From assembly GCA_002299495.1 (NCBI GenBank), contig DBNZ01000006.1, positions 3,040-11,199 on the forward strand: a DNA stretch of 8,160 nt, written 5' to 3'. The DNA is from Methylococcaceae bacterium UBA659 (GTDB taxonomy: Bacteria; Pseudomonadota; Gammaproteobacteria; Methylococcales; Methylomonadaceae). Below, piece by piece: positions 1 to 6,241 of this stretch (position 1 is its first letter; every line of letters starts with the position of its first letter). The translations under genes and the position numbers were made by a program. The notes beneath the pieces were generated by a model. That model was not told the DNA's origin, made no database searches, and saw nothing but the letters and a program-made list of their open reading frames with translations.

Positions 1-138
1 CCCAAGTTGAGCTGGGCGCTGTCGATAGGCAGGAAACCCGGTTCATAGGTTTTGCAGGCCTTGGTTTTGGTTTTTTTCCTCTTCCGGCAGCAGGTCGGTA
101 AGGCGGTGTCTTAGGGTTAATGTTGTACCGCGACGCTA
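1..138 (-). pseudogene. Possible frameshifted transposase remnant, cut by the left window edge
   Basis: Read on the minus strand from about 138 towards 1, two frames join into one plausible protein stretch if a run of seven A (T71-77 on the plus strand) is treated as one base too long. The first part reads RHRLTDLLPEEEK and the second KACKTYEPGFLPID. The YEPGFLxID pattern after a basic linker resembles the segment just before the DDE core in IS481-type integrase/transposases, where YEPGFxHxD is common. The match fades after this point (SAQLNLG), and the window ends before any catalytic residue. No terminal inverted repeat can be judged. It could equally be chance coding-like sequence, so this is a weak call. 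Confidence 0.27.
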
Positions 139-342
139 GCTTTGCTCGGGGCGGCGCAGGCATTAAGTCGCGTGAAGTGTTTGCTGGGGCTGGGATGCCC
201 AAAACCAGCTTTCGCAAAAATAGCGACTCCCCGAGAAACTTGTCTTTTTATGAAGCACCATAATTCCAAGCAGAAAACGCACGTCTTGTTGACAAATGGG
301 GCTTCCATGCCTGGACAACTTTCGTTTTTTGCCCACTAAATG
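139..342. other. Intergenic region downstream of tgt, no gene recognised
   Basis: About 200 bases between the possible transposase remnant and the tgt stop codon. Short open frames exist on both strands, but none has a convincing ribosome binding site or a recognisable protein. A 6-bp inverted repeat CGCGAC/GTCGCG (129-134 and 167-172) could form a stem with a 32-base loop. No hairpin followed by a T run is seen directly after tgt, so its transcript end is not evident here. Confidence 0.5.
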
Positions 343-1455
343 TCAAGTGCCGGATGGCATTTCTCCACGCTGGTAGTAAAATTCGTTGACAAACCCCGCC
401 AACCGTTGCCCTGCAATCGCCTCACGCAAGCCTTGCATCAAGCTTAGGTAATAATATAGGTTATGGATGGTGTTGAGCCTGGCACCCAGCATCTCCTGGC
501 ATTTGTCCAAGTGCTTCAGATAGGCGCGGGAGTAGTTGCGGCAAGTATAACAGCCGCATTCCTCATCAATGGGACGTTGGTCGAACTCGTATTGCCTATT
601 GCGGATCTTGATGACGCCAAAACGGGTGAACAAATGGCCGTTACGGGCGTTGCGGGTCGGCATCACGCAATCGAACAAGTCGATGCCGCGCCGCACGGCC
701 TCCACCAAATCCTCCGGCGTGCCCACGCCCATCAGATAACGCGGCTTGTCAACAGGCATGTCAGGATGGATGGCATCTAAGGTCGCCATCATTTCCGCCT
801 TCGGCTCGCCCACCGACAAACCGCCAATGGCGTAACCGTCAAAACCTATATCCACCAAACCGGCAATGGATTCGCGCCGCAAGTGCGGGTACATGCCGCC
901 TTGTACGATGCCGAACAAGGCGTTCGGATTATCACCATGTGCCCTCTTGCTGCGGGCCGCCCAGCGCAGAGACAAGCGCATAGATTCGCCGGCTTCGTCC
1001 GCCGTGGCCGGATAAGGCGTACATTCATCAAAAATCATGACGATATCCGAACCTAATTCCCGTTGCACCCGCATGGACTCTTCCGGACCCATGAAAATCT
1101 TGTCGCCATTAATCGGTGACTGGAAGGTCACGCCTTGTTCGCTAATCTTGCGTAACGCGCCTAAGCTGAACACTTGGAAACCGCCGGAATCGGTCAGGAT
1201 GGGCTTTTGCCAGCGCATAAAATCATGGAGATCGCCGTGCGCTGTGACCACGGCGGTGGTCGGGCGGAGCATCAAGTGGAACGTATTGCCTAATATGATT
1301 TGCGCCCCAATGATCTCAAGCTCTTCGGGCGTCAGCGATTTGACCGCCCCATAGGTGCCGACCGGCATAAAAATCGGCGTATCGACAACGCCACGGGCGA
1401 AACTGAGACGACCACGGCGAGACTGGCCGTCGGTGTTGAGCAATTGAAAGTCCAT
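343..1455 (-). CDS. tgt: Queuine/7-deazaguanine tRNA-ribosyltransferase (TGT)
   Basis: This cytoplasmic enzyme exchanges guanine-34 in the anticodon of Tyr, His, Asn and Asp tRNAs for preQ1, the base-exchange step of bacterial queuosine synthesis. The 370 residues match the usual length (about 375 in E. coli) and can be aligned by eye along the whole protein. Visible motifs are the N-terminal GRLSFARGVVDTPIFMPVGT, LTDSGGFQVF with Asp89 (general acid/base), the substrate-pocket GGLSVGEPK, and FDCVMPTRNARNG with nucleophile Asp262. The zinc site CxCxxC (Cys300, 302, 305) is completed by His331. The start fits the family N-terminus, although no strong Shine-Dalgarno sequence precedes it. The gene lies 156 bp downstream of the heme A synthase gene on the same strand. 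A yajC/secDF partner, often next to tgt, is not seen downstream. Function is very secure. Confidence 0.97.
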   Translation of the reverse strand: MDFQLLNTDGQSRRGRLSFARGVVDTPIFMPVGTYGAVKSLTPEELEIIGAQIILGNTFHLMLRPTTAVVTAHGDLHDFMRWQKPILTDSGGFQVFSLGALRKISEQGVTFQSPINGDKIFMGPEESMRVQRELGSDIVMIFDECTPYPATADEAGESMRLSLRWAARSKRAHGDNPNALFGIVQGGMYPHLRRESIAGLVDIGFDGYAIGGLSVGEPKAEMMATLDAIHPDMPVDKPRYLMGVGTPEDLVEAVRRGIDLFDCVMPTRNARNGHLFTRFGVIKIRNRQYEFDQRPIDEECGCYTCRNYSRAYLKHLDKCQEMLGARLNTIHNLYYYLSLMQGLREAIAGQRLAGFVNEFYYQRGEMPSGT

Positions 1456-1611
1456 GAAGCAAATCTATTACCAAATGTTTTGCGGTCGGCAATATTATCA
1501 AAAATTAGGGTTGATATACTGAAAAGGTCTTTTACCCAATGACGAAAGGCAGGCGACCACGAAAAAATCACCCGTCATAGCTTGGACACACGGGCAAAAA
1601 AATCGCCGACG
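1456..1611 (-). promoter_or_regulatory. Gap upstream of tgt with a weak promoter candidate
   Basis: This 156-bp spacer separates the heme A synthase stop from the tgt start. On the minus strand an AT-rich stretch around 1486-1525 contains TTTGATAATATTG, which offers a GATAAT-type -10 element. The matching -35 (TTCAGT at about 18 bp) is poor. tgt may have its own weak promoter here or be read through from ygfZ. There is no clear terminator hairpin. The call rests only on visual similarity to sigma-70 elements. Confidence 0.22.
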
Positions 1612-2607
1612 CTATTGCCGATTACTGGAAACCGGAACATTGACTGCATAGCTCACGGCTATAAACAAAAAAAACTGCACCCCAAAAATCAAGTTGGCCA
1701 TCAACAAATGCACAGGCTGAGCGAAAGGCGGCATACCTAGCCTGTCCAAACTGACCCCGGCCAAGATGGCTACGACCACCAAAGAGGCCAGCACTACGCC
1801 CGTCCACCGCAACAGGGCACAGGTTTCGCCCGATTTGCGTAACTGCCACGCCAGCCAAAGATGGGTAAACAAAATCACCGCCGAAAAGGAACGGTGTGCA
1901 TAAAAAATCATCGGGAAATCATCGCGCCAGTATTGCCGGTCAATATAGCCGTGATTGTTGGCGATAAAATCGACCGCCTCCCGTACTTGTGTCCCCATTG
2001 TCACTTGCACTAACGTCATGGCCATAGCTGCCAGCAAAACCGGGCTAAATTGGCCCGACAGCCGCCCCGCCACCAATTGCCCCAGGAAATCCCGTTGCGA
2101 CCGGGCAATGGTGTAAATCATCAATGCGACTATCAATAGCGCCACCCACATATGCACGGTAATCATGATGGGTTTAAGGTTGCTGGCGACCACGCTGGAA
2201 CCCAACCAGCCTTGGAAACCGATCAACAACAGGCAACCGACCGCCAAATAAAAAATGCTTTTGTCCGTCTTTAGGAAAATCCGGGACGACCAAGCCGTCA
2301 ACAGAAACAGCAAACCCGTAGCGGCGCCAATCAAGCGGTTGGTGAATTCCGTCCAAGTTTTTACCGGATTGAATTCGGTATTCAGGTAACCCCGTTGGGC
2401 ATAAATTTCGTGATAATTCGCCGGCAATTGCGACTCATGGGTGGGTGGTATCCATTGCCCAAAACAAGTCGGCCAATCAGGGCATCCCATGCCTGCACCG
2501 GAAGCGCGGACTATACCGCCCGCCAAAATAACCAGGTAAACGGCAAAAATAGTCAGTGCGCCGAGTCGGCGGAAACGTAAGACGGCTTGGTGGTCCATGT
2601 CATTCAT
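1612..2607 (-). CDS. ctaA: Heme A synthase, CtaA/Cox15 family
   Basis: This integral membrane enzyme oxidises the C8 methyl of heme O to the formyl group of heme A for cytochrome c oxidase. The 331 residues show about eight hydrophobic segments (roughly 17-36, 92-109, 117-136, 148-167, 189-207, 236-255, 266-286 and 298-320), as two four-helix halves. After helix 1 comes GCPDWPTCFG with Cys42 and Cys48, corresponding to the redox Cys pair of the first external loop. Likely heme ligands are His152 (VHMWVAL), His238 (AHRSFS) and His300 (QPVHLLMANL). Glu87 is kept in TEFTNRL, but the usual first-half histidine three residues later is Asn90. The ATG overlaps the ygfZ stop as ATGA, with no clear Shine-Dalgarno sequence, suggesting translational coupling. 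An in-frame ATG three codons later is an alternative start. Family is secure; the consequence of Asn90 is not known. Confidence 0.93.
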   Translation of the reverse strand: MNDMDHQAVLRFRRLGALTIFAVYLVILAGGIVRASGAGMGCPDWPTCFGQWIPPTHESQLPANYHEIYAQRGYLNTEFNPVKTWTEFTNRLIGAATGLLFLLTAWSSRIFLKTDKSIFYLAVGCLLLIGFQGWLGSSVVASNLKPIMITVHMWVALLIVALMIYTIARSQRDFLGQLVAGRLSGQFSPVLLAAMAMTLVQVTMGTQVREAVDFIANNHGYIDRQYWRDDFPMIFYAHRSFSAVILFTHLWLAWQLRKSGETCALLRWTGVVLASLVVVAILAGVSLDRLGMPPFAQPVHLLMANLIFGVQFFLFIAVSYAVNVPVSSNRQ

Positions 2608-3557
2608 ACAAGGCTAAGGGTATGGTCAGGGAAATCTGGTAAATGCAAATCTGAACTTACAGTATCATTCGGCAACACACATAACAACCTGGCCGAACCG
2701 TCATGTCGTGCCGCATCCAACACCCTGCCCACAATTTTCCCGTTGCCGTCAGCCACAGGCGCGTGGGGCGATGGCGCAACCGGCGGGTTAACGGCGAACC
2801 TCAGCATACTCCGTTTGGCCTGACCCAAATAGTGCGTCCGCGCCACCACCTCTTGGCCGGTGTAACAACCTTTGGTAAAACTGATGGCGTCCAGTTTGTC
2901 CAAGTTGAGCATTTGCGGGATAAATTGTTCGGACGTTTCGGCCGTTAGCCAAGGCAATCCCCGGGCAATGTCCTGGTACCGCCAAGAACATGAACTTACC
3001 AGCAGATAATTTTGCCGCCGGACTTTTTCCGTCCAAATTTCAATGGCCTTTGTTGGCTCAAGCACCGACAATTGGCGACGCCCGAAATTAATGCAAAAGA
3101 ATGGGGATTGTTGACAGGAAAACCACTGCCCGTCGCCGTTTTCCGGACTGGACATCCCCAACAAACAGAGATCATCTTGACCACCAAGCAATTGCACATC
3201 GGCACGCAGAATGTATTTTTGCAAATGGCTTTTGACTTTCGCCAACAACCCTTCAGGCAGTATCAACCCATAACCCATCGCCCATTTGACCAGCAAAAAG
3301 GTGCTGATGACTTTGCCTTGGGGAGTACAAAACGCCCCCAAACGGGCGGTGCTACCATCCACATCCTGGACATTACAAGTCGCCTGCCCTTGTAAAAATT
3401 GCCCAGCCTGGCTGCCGGTCACTGTTAACACCGCCAAGTGATTGATGGCACAGATCCATTTTTCGGTCTCGGCCATGCCAGAAGGAAACACCACATCACG
3501 CCCTTGCACATTTGCCGAATATTCGGTAATCAGAAAACTTGTCCAGCTAGCATTCAT
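2604..3557 (-). CDS. ygfZ: tRNA-modifying / Fe-S cluster maintenance protein YgfZ (GcvT-like folate-binding)
   Basis: YgfZ is a cytoplasmic folate-binding protein of the GcvT/IBA57 family. It supports the synthesis or repair of some iron-sulfur enzymes, including the tRNA methylthiotransferase MiaB. The 317 residues match the family length. The hallmark KGCYTGQEVVAR (residues 229-240, with conserved Cys231) is present. It is preceded by the typical FIPQMLNLDKLDAISFTKG, and a segment resembling the usual FLQGQ.T.D motif lies at FLQGQATCNV (54-63). The start gives the usual short N-terminus (W..FL then V.FP), and an AAGGA lies about 13-14 bases upstream. The gene overlaps the heme A synthase gene by 4 bp, so the two are probably cotranscribed. 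That pairing fits a shared role in respiratory cofactor supply, but this is inference. The sdhE/ygfX neighbours common in enterobacteria are absent. Confidence 0.93.
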   Translation of the reverse strand: MNASWTSFLITEYSANVQGRDVVFPSGMAETEKWICAINHLAVLTVTGSQAGQFLQGQATCNVQDVDGSTARLGAFCTPQGKVISTFLLVKWAMGYGLILPEGLLAKVKSHLQKYILRADVQLLGGQDDLCLLGMSSPENGDGQWFSCQQSPFFCINFGRRQLSVLEPTKAIEIWTEKVRRQNYLLVSSCSWRYQDIARGLPWLTAETSEQFIPQMLNLDKLDAISFTKGCYTGQEVVARTHYLGQAKRSMLRFAVNPPVAPSPHAPVADGNGKIVGRVLDAARHDGSARLLCVLPNDTVSSDLHLPDFPDHTLSLV

Positions 3558-3661
3558 TGTCGATGATCATCCTTAGATTAAATGGCCAACGGCGGCCAAC
3601 TGCTGTTAACTTTTTGCCGACGACTCTTGCCAATGGCATGAAAAAAGGTCGGCCATGTGTG
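3558..3661. other. Spacer between flavoprotein 3' remnant and ygfZ
   Basis: A 104-bp gap that presumably carries the ygfZ promoter on the minus strand. No hairpin with a T run is seen after the flavoprotein stop; a T6 run at about 3640-3645 (minus strand) has no convincing stem in front of it. No clear -35/-10 pair stands out. The ygfZ operon may therefore receive some transcription from upstream. Confidence 0.4.
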
Positions 3662-3827
3662 TTATACAAACTGCCCGGCACACCAACCCGATGACCAAGC
3701 CCATTGGAAATTATAACCGCCTAGCCAACCCGTTACATCCACCACTTCGCCGATAAAATACAACCCTGGGCACTGCAGAGCCGCCATGGTTTTGGATGAT
3801 AGGGCCGCACAGTCCACGCCCCCCTAA
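3662..3827 (-). pseudogene. 3' remnant of the YhiN/HI0933-family flavoprotein gene
   Basis: The minus strand ending in the TAA at 3664-3662 encodes 52 residues that are plainly the C-terminus of a YhiN/HI0933-type FAD protein. It reads GVDCAALSSKTMAALQCPGL, then YFIGEVVDVTGWLGGYNFQW, then AWSSGWCAGQFV. The GE..D..G..GGYN..WAWSSG block is the family's C-terminal FAD-contacting signature. It has no start codon of its own and continues the protein that breaks off at 5170. The first bases at the junction, TTAGGGGGGC (3827-3818), have six G. In the reading frame of the downstream codons this puts a TAG at the junction, whereas five G would restore the expected TLGGVD. The fragment is therefore dead even if the insert were cleanly excised, unless the extra G is a sequencing error. 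Confidence 0.9.
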
Positions 3828-3948
3828 CGTAGAGGTAAGGGCGCGCGCGCCTGTCACGGAAGACTGGCGAAGCCGCCGAAGCCGGAAAAACAACAAACCT
3901 TCAAAACCACCACGAAAAGGCGCGTCCCGCTTGAGCGTAATGTTAGGC
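3822..3948 (-). repeat. attC recombination site (59-base-element-like), 127 bp
   Basis: On the minus strand the site opens with the R'' core box GCCTAAC (3948-3942), followed by ATTACGCTCAAGCGGGACGC, the usual L'' style of integron cassettes. The far end is an imperfect inverted copy closing in CTCTACG^TTAGGG (R' at 3828-3822), with the crossover expected after G3828. The outer arms pair imperfectly with each other (GGGACGCGCC against GGCGCGCGCGCCC). The centre has small hairpins such as GGCG-GCTT-CGCC. The length is at the long end of attC sites, similar to Vibrio-type repeats. The last base of R' is G rather than a pyrimidine because those six bases are host-derived. The cassette's own start (TTAGGC at 5169-5164) restores a GTTAGGC that complements R'' perfectly. 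Its role is as a folded single-stranded target for IntI tyrosine recombinases. Confidence 0.85.
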
Positions 3949-3990
3949 ATTTCATTTGGCACATTTAACAAATAACAACTTTAACCATTA

Positions 3991-5049
3991 TTATTCAATG
4001 CGTTGAACAAGTTCTTTTAAATTTGGAACTTGTTTTTCAAGTTGACTTTGATTAACAGTTATGGTTATCCCTGCTACAGTTTTTTGACCAGCCATAAGTA
4101 CACCTATAGGTATGCCCAGCGCGCCCGAAACGACCGATGCCGTATTTGCATCATTCACCTCGGCCTGAAACATATTTTTAAACAATTTTTTGTTAGTTGG
4201 TCTAGTAGCTCCAAACGGGTGTATACAGAAAGGAGTGTTACTAGATTGCCATACGGAATAAATTTCATCACTAATTTCATTAACGACAGTTTTAAATGCT
4301 GAAGCCGATGAGTTATTCATTTGTGTTAGCCTGTTACCTATGTACATATAAATTTCAGGTAATGACATATTGTATCTATTAGATTCAAGGTAGAATTCTG
4401 ACTGTGTGTCACCTTGCTGCCGCCTTTGCCCGTACACAAGAGACAATACGGCTTTTATAGCTCTTTTTGATGAGCCATCCGCAGAAAATGGGATTAACAA
4501 TCTTTCCGCTGCGGTTAATGCCAGTTCAGTATAAATTGAAAAACTTGGGTTGCAGTCAATAAAAACACAGCAATCTTCGTCATTCCATGAACGCTTAATA
4601 TCTGAAATTAAGTCCGTTACCCATAAATGCACTATTCGCCAAGCATCATTAGGCCCTGGATTTGTCGCACTGGATACACGCGATGATTGAAGTTCCAACT
4701 TTTCATCACCTACGACAAGATATACGTTCGCTGGAACTCTATTGTTATATCGGCTAACCTGAGTTATATAACCAGATCCCGTATTTGTAGGCACATAAGG
4801 GCTGCGAATCCTATCGTCAACATATCCTGAGATAGTCATTCTTGACTGTTGCCCATGAATATTATTTAGGTGATTTTCACCTTCCTCCATTCCGCCAAGT
4901 AACATAGATGATGAATTTGCTTGTGGGCACAAATCAACCACTAGCACTTTTTTAGTTGGATGTTGACGGGCATATTCAGATGCCAATTGGAAAGTTAAGT
5001 AACTTTTACCAACCCCTCCTTTGTTGTTCCAAATTGCATAAATAGCCAT
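3991..5049 (-). CDS. Solitary ParA/MinD-family P-loop ATPase (cassette gene)
   Basis: The 352-residue protein belongs to the deviant-Walker SIMIBI class. It shows WNNKGGVGKSYLTFQLA with signature Lys10 and P-loop Lys15-Ser16, a Walker A' strand VLVVDLCPQANSS (35-47) with Asp39, and a switch/Walker B strand VFIDCNPS (162-169) with Asp165. IPFSADGSSKRAI follows near 186-198. Typical ParA proteins have DxDPQGN in the second motif; here the middle Asp is Cys41. It is longer than a minimal ParA, with a long insert between Walker A' and B and an extended C-terminus ending in a short possible helix. No N-terminal DNA-binding domain is apparent. A GAGG box lies 10 bases before the ATG. No ParB or parS-like partner is seen, so a partition role is doubtful. 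It is the only gene of an integron cassette. A role in plasmid or phage interference is possible but unproven. Confidence 0.9.
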   Translation of the reverse strand: MAIYAIWNNKGGVGKSYLTFQLASEYARQHPTKKVLVVDLCPQANSSSMLLGGMEEGENHLNNIHGQQSRMTISGYVDDRIRSPYVPTNTGSGYITQVSRYNNRVPANVYLVVGDEKLELQSSRVSSATNPGPNDAWRIVHLWVTDLISDIKRSWNDEDCCVFIDCNPSFSIYTELALTAAERLLIPFSADGSSKRAIKAVLSLVYGQRRQQGDTQSEFYLESNRYNMSLPEIYMYIGNRLTQMNNSSASAFKTVVNEISDEIYSVWQSSNTPFCIHPFGATRPTNKKLFKNMFQAEVNDANTASVVSGALGIPIGVLMAGQKTVAGITITVNQSQLEKQVPNLKELVQRIE

Positions 5050-5169
5050 GTTTTAGGTTCCTCACACTTTGTTGTAGTTGCGTTTATTTTAGCTAAACAT
5101 GGTCTATTACTGTTAATAATGTACTTATGATTGCAAGAAGTTTTCGAAGCACGAAGTCATTTTGCCTAA
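5050..5169 (-). promoter_or_regulatory. Cassette leader between attC junction and the ParA-like gene
   Basis: This AT-rich 120-bp leader holds no convincing sigma-70 promoter. The best candidate is TAAAAT (5091-5086) with TTAACA (5116-5111), but the spacing of 19 is poor. A perfect 10-bp palindrome TTTAGCTAAA (5097-5088) overlaps that -10. The leader begins with TTAGGCAAAATG, which creates an 11-codon mini-reading frame (MTSCFENFLQS, 5160-5125) with the AGG of the core site four bases before its ATG. The interrupted flavoprotein frame also runs into this mini-frame and ends at the same TAA. The ribosome site for the ATPase is GAGGAA at 5063-5058. Transcription may depend on the host gene upstream, as most cassettes depend on an external promoter. 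Confidence 0.4.
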
Positions 5170-6189
5170 CGTCACTTCCGCAGTCCGGTAACCTTCGGTG
5201 CCATTCGGTTTGACATGCCATGCTTGTAGCTGCACGGCGATCGCCTCTAGCTGTTGGTCCGGGCAATCGGCCATCGATTTGCCTAGCGCCTCCTCGGGTA
5301 GGAAACCAGCCAATAACCGGCGCGGCAAATGCCGCTCCAAACAATTTCGCACCGTGCCTTTAGGTTTTTGCTGACGTTGCGCCATTAAGTGTTCCAGTAT
5401 ATCGAATTCGGGCGACAAATTGATGGTGACCACATCGCCGGGACGCCAATAAGACGAAATCTGCAAAATCACCGGCCCGCTCAAGCCCCGATGAGTAAAC
5501 AGCAGGTTTTCACGGAACGCTTGCCGAGCCGTGTTGGCCTCACTGTAAACAGCAATGCCCGATAATTGCCCAAAACGGTCTTTGTCAGCAGGTTGCAAGG
5601 TCAGCGGCACCAAACCGGCACGGGTCGGCACCATGGGTATCCCAAACTGCCGGGCGATTTGATAGCCCAGAGGCGACGCCCCTATCTTCGGGATCGACAA
5701 CCCCCCGCAGGCCACCACCAAGGAATCCGATTCAAACCGGCAAGTATCCGTGGACACGACAAACCCACGGCTTTCCCTCGCTATGCCAGTGATTTTGGTA
5801 TTCAAACGGATGTCCACATTAGCATCCGCGCATTCGGCCAACAGCATGTTGACAATATCCTTAGCGCTTTCATTGCAGAACAGTTGGCCATGCCCTCTTT
5901 CGTGATAGGGAACGCCGTGCTGTTCCACCAAGGCCAAAAAATCCCACTGGCTAAAACGGCTCAGCGCCGATTTACAAAAATGCGGATTTCCCGATAAAAA
6001 ATTTTCCGGCCCAACAAAGTAATTGGTGAAATTGCAACGGCCGCCACCTGACATCAATATCTTCTTGCCCACCTTATTGGCATGGTCCAACACCAGCACC
6101 CGCCGTCCGCGTTTGCCCGCTGCTATGGCGCACATCAAACCAGAGGCTCCCGCACCCAAAACCAACACATCGGTATCAACTTTTTGCAA
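5125..6189 (-). pseudogene. 5' part of a YhiN/HI0933-family FAD-dependent oxidoreductase, truncated by the cassette
   Basis: This family (YhiN/HI0933, annotated as NAD(P)/FAD-dependent or aminoacetone-type oxidoreductase) consists of cytoplasmic flavoproteins of poorly defined reaction. The N-terminus has the dinucleotide-binding VLGAGASGLMCAIAAGKRG (10-28) and the family signature NKVGKKILMSGGGRCNFTN (38-56). ERGHGQLFCNESA, VACGGLSIPKIGASPLGY and FTHRGLSGPVILQIS follow, and VKPNGTEGYRTAEVT ends the host part at Thr340. After this the frame enters the cassette and adds 14 foreign residues (LGKMTSCFENFLQS) before a TAA. The missing C-terminal 52 residues, which contact FAD, lie at 3827-3662. 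The intact protein would be about 394 residues, the normal length. The start is a TTG at 6189, with no better ATG in frame before the upstream stop. The truncated product is probably inactive. Confidence 0.9.
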
Positions 6190-6241
6190 GGCAACACCCG
6201 AAAATTAAAGCTTTTTAAATACCAGAAAGACACACTCCGGC

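Larger units (their letters stand above)
3828..5169 (-). mobile_element. Integron gene cassette inserted at a secondary site in the flavoprotein gene
   Basis: The 1342-bp segment has the standard cassette plan. It starts with TTAGGC on the minus strand, has a 120-bp leader, one promoter-poor gene (the ParA-like ATPase), and an attC ending in G. Removing it brings ACG (5172-5170) next to TTAGGG (3827-3822). This rejoins the two halves of the flavoprotein gene exactly where the family reads EVTLGGVD, apart from one extra G. The insert is visibly richer in A and T than its neighbours. No transposase or terminal inverted repeats are present. The 8-base match ACGTTAGG at both ends follows from G^TTAGG crossover plus flanking similarity, so a transposon-style duplication need not be invoked. 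No intI, attI or further cassette is visible. Insertion at non-attI sites by integrases is known but rarely seen intact. Confidence 0.87.

Noticed and set aside
463..780. Plus-strand open frame of about 105 codons opposite tgt
   Set aside because: It is antisense to a highly conserved gene with clear catalytic motifs, shows no recognisable protein features, and is best explained by base composition.
3841..3852. GC-alternating palindrome GGCGCGCGCGCC as a separate regulatory site or Z-DNA element
   Set aside because: It lies within the inner arm of the attC and is better explained as part of its stem.
3711..3971. An 86-codon minus-strand open frame that could be called a small protein
   Set aside because: It runs through the attC and then reads the flavoprotein 3' remnant out of frame because of the extra G. 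It has no ribosome site and its sequence is fully explained by those two elements.
3991..5049. ParA as part of a plasmid partition system, implying an integrated plasmid
   Set aside because: There is no ParB, parS-like repeats, replication gene or plasmid backbone. The gene is bounded precisely by cassette ends.
3822..5172. An 8-bp direct repeat ACGTTAGG at both ends of the insert read as a transposon target duplication
   Set aside because: There is no transposase and there are no terminal inverted repeats. The repeat is explained by a G^TTAGG crossover between cassette and target, with the shared AC before it being two bases of chance similarity. The attC inside one end favours integrase-mediated insertion.
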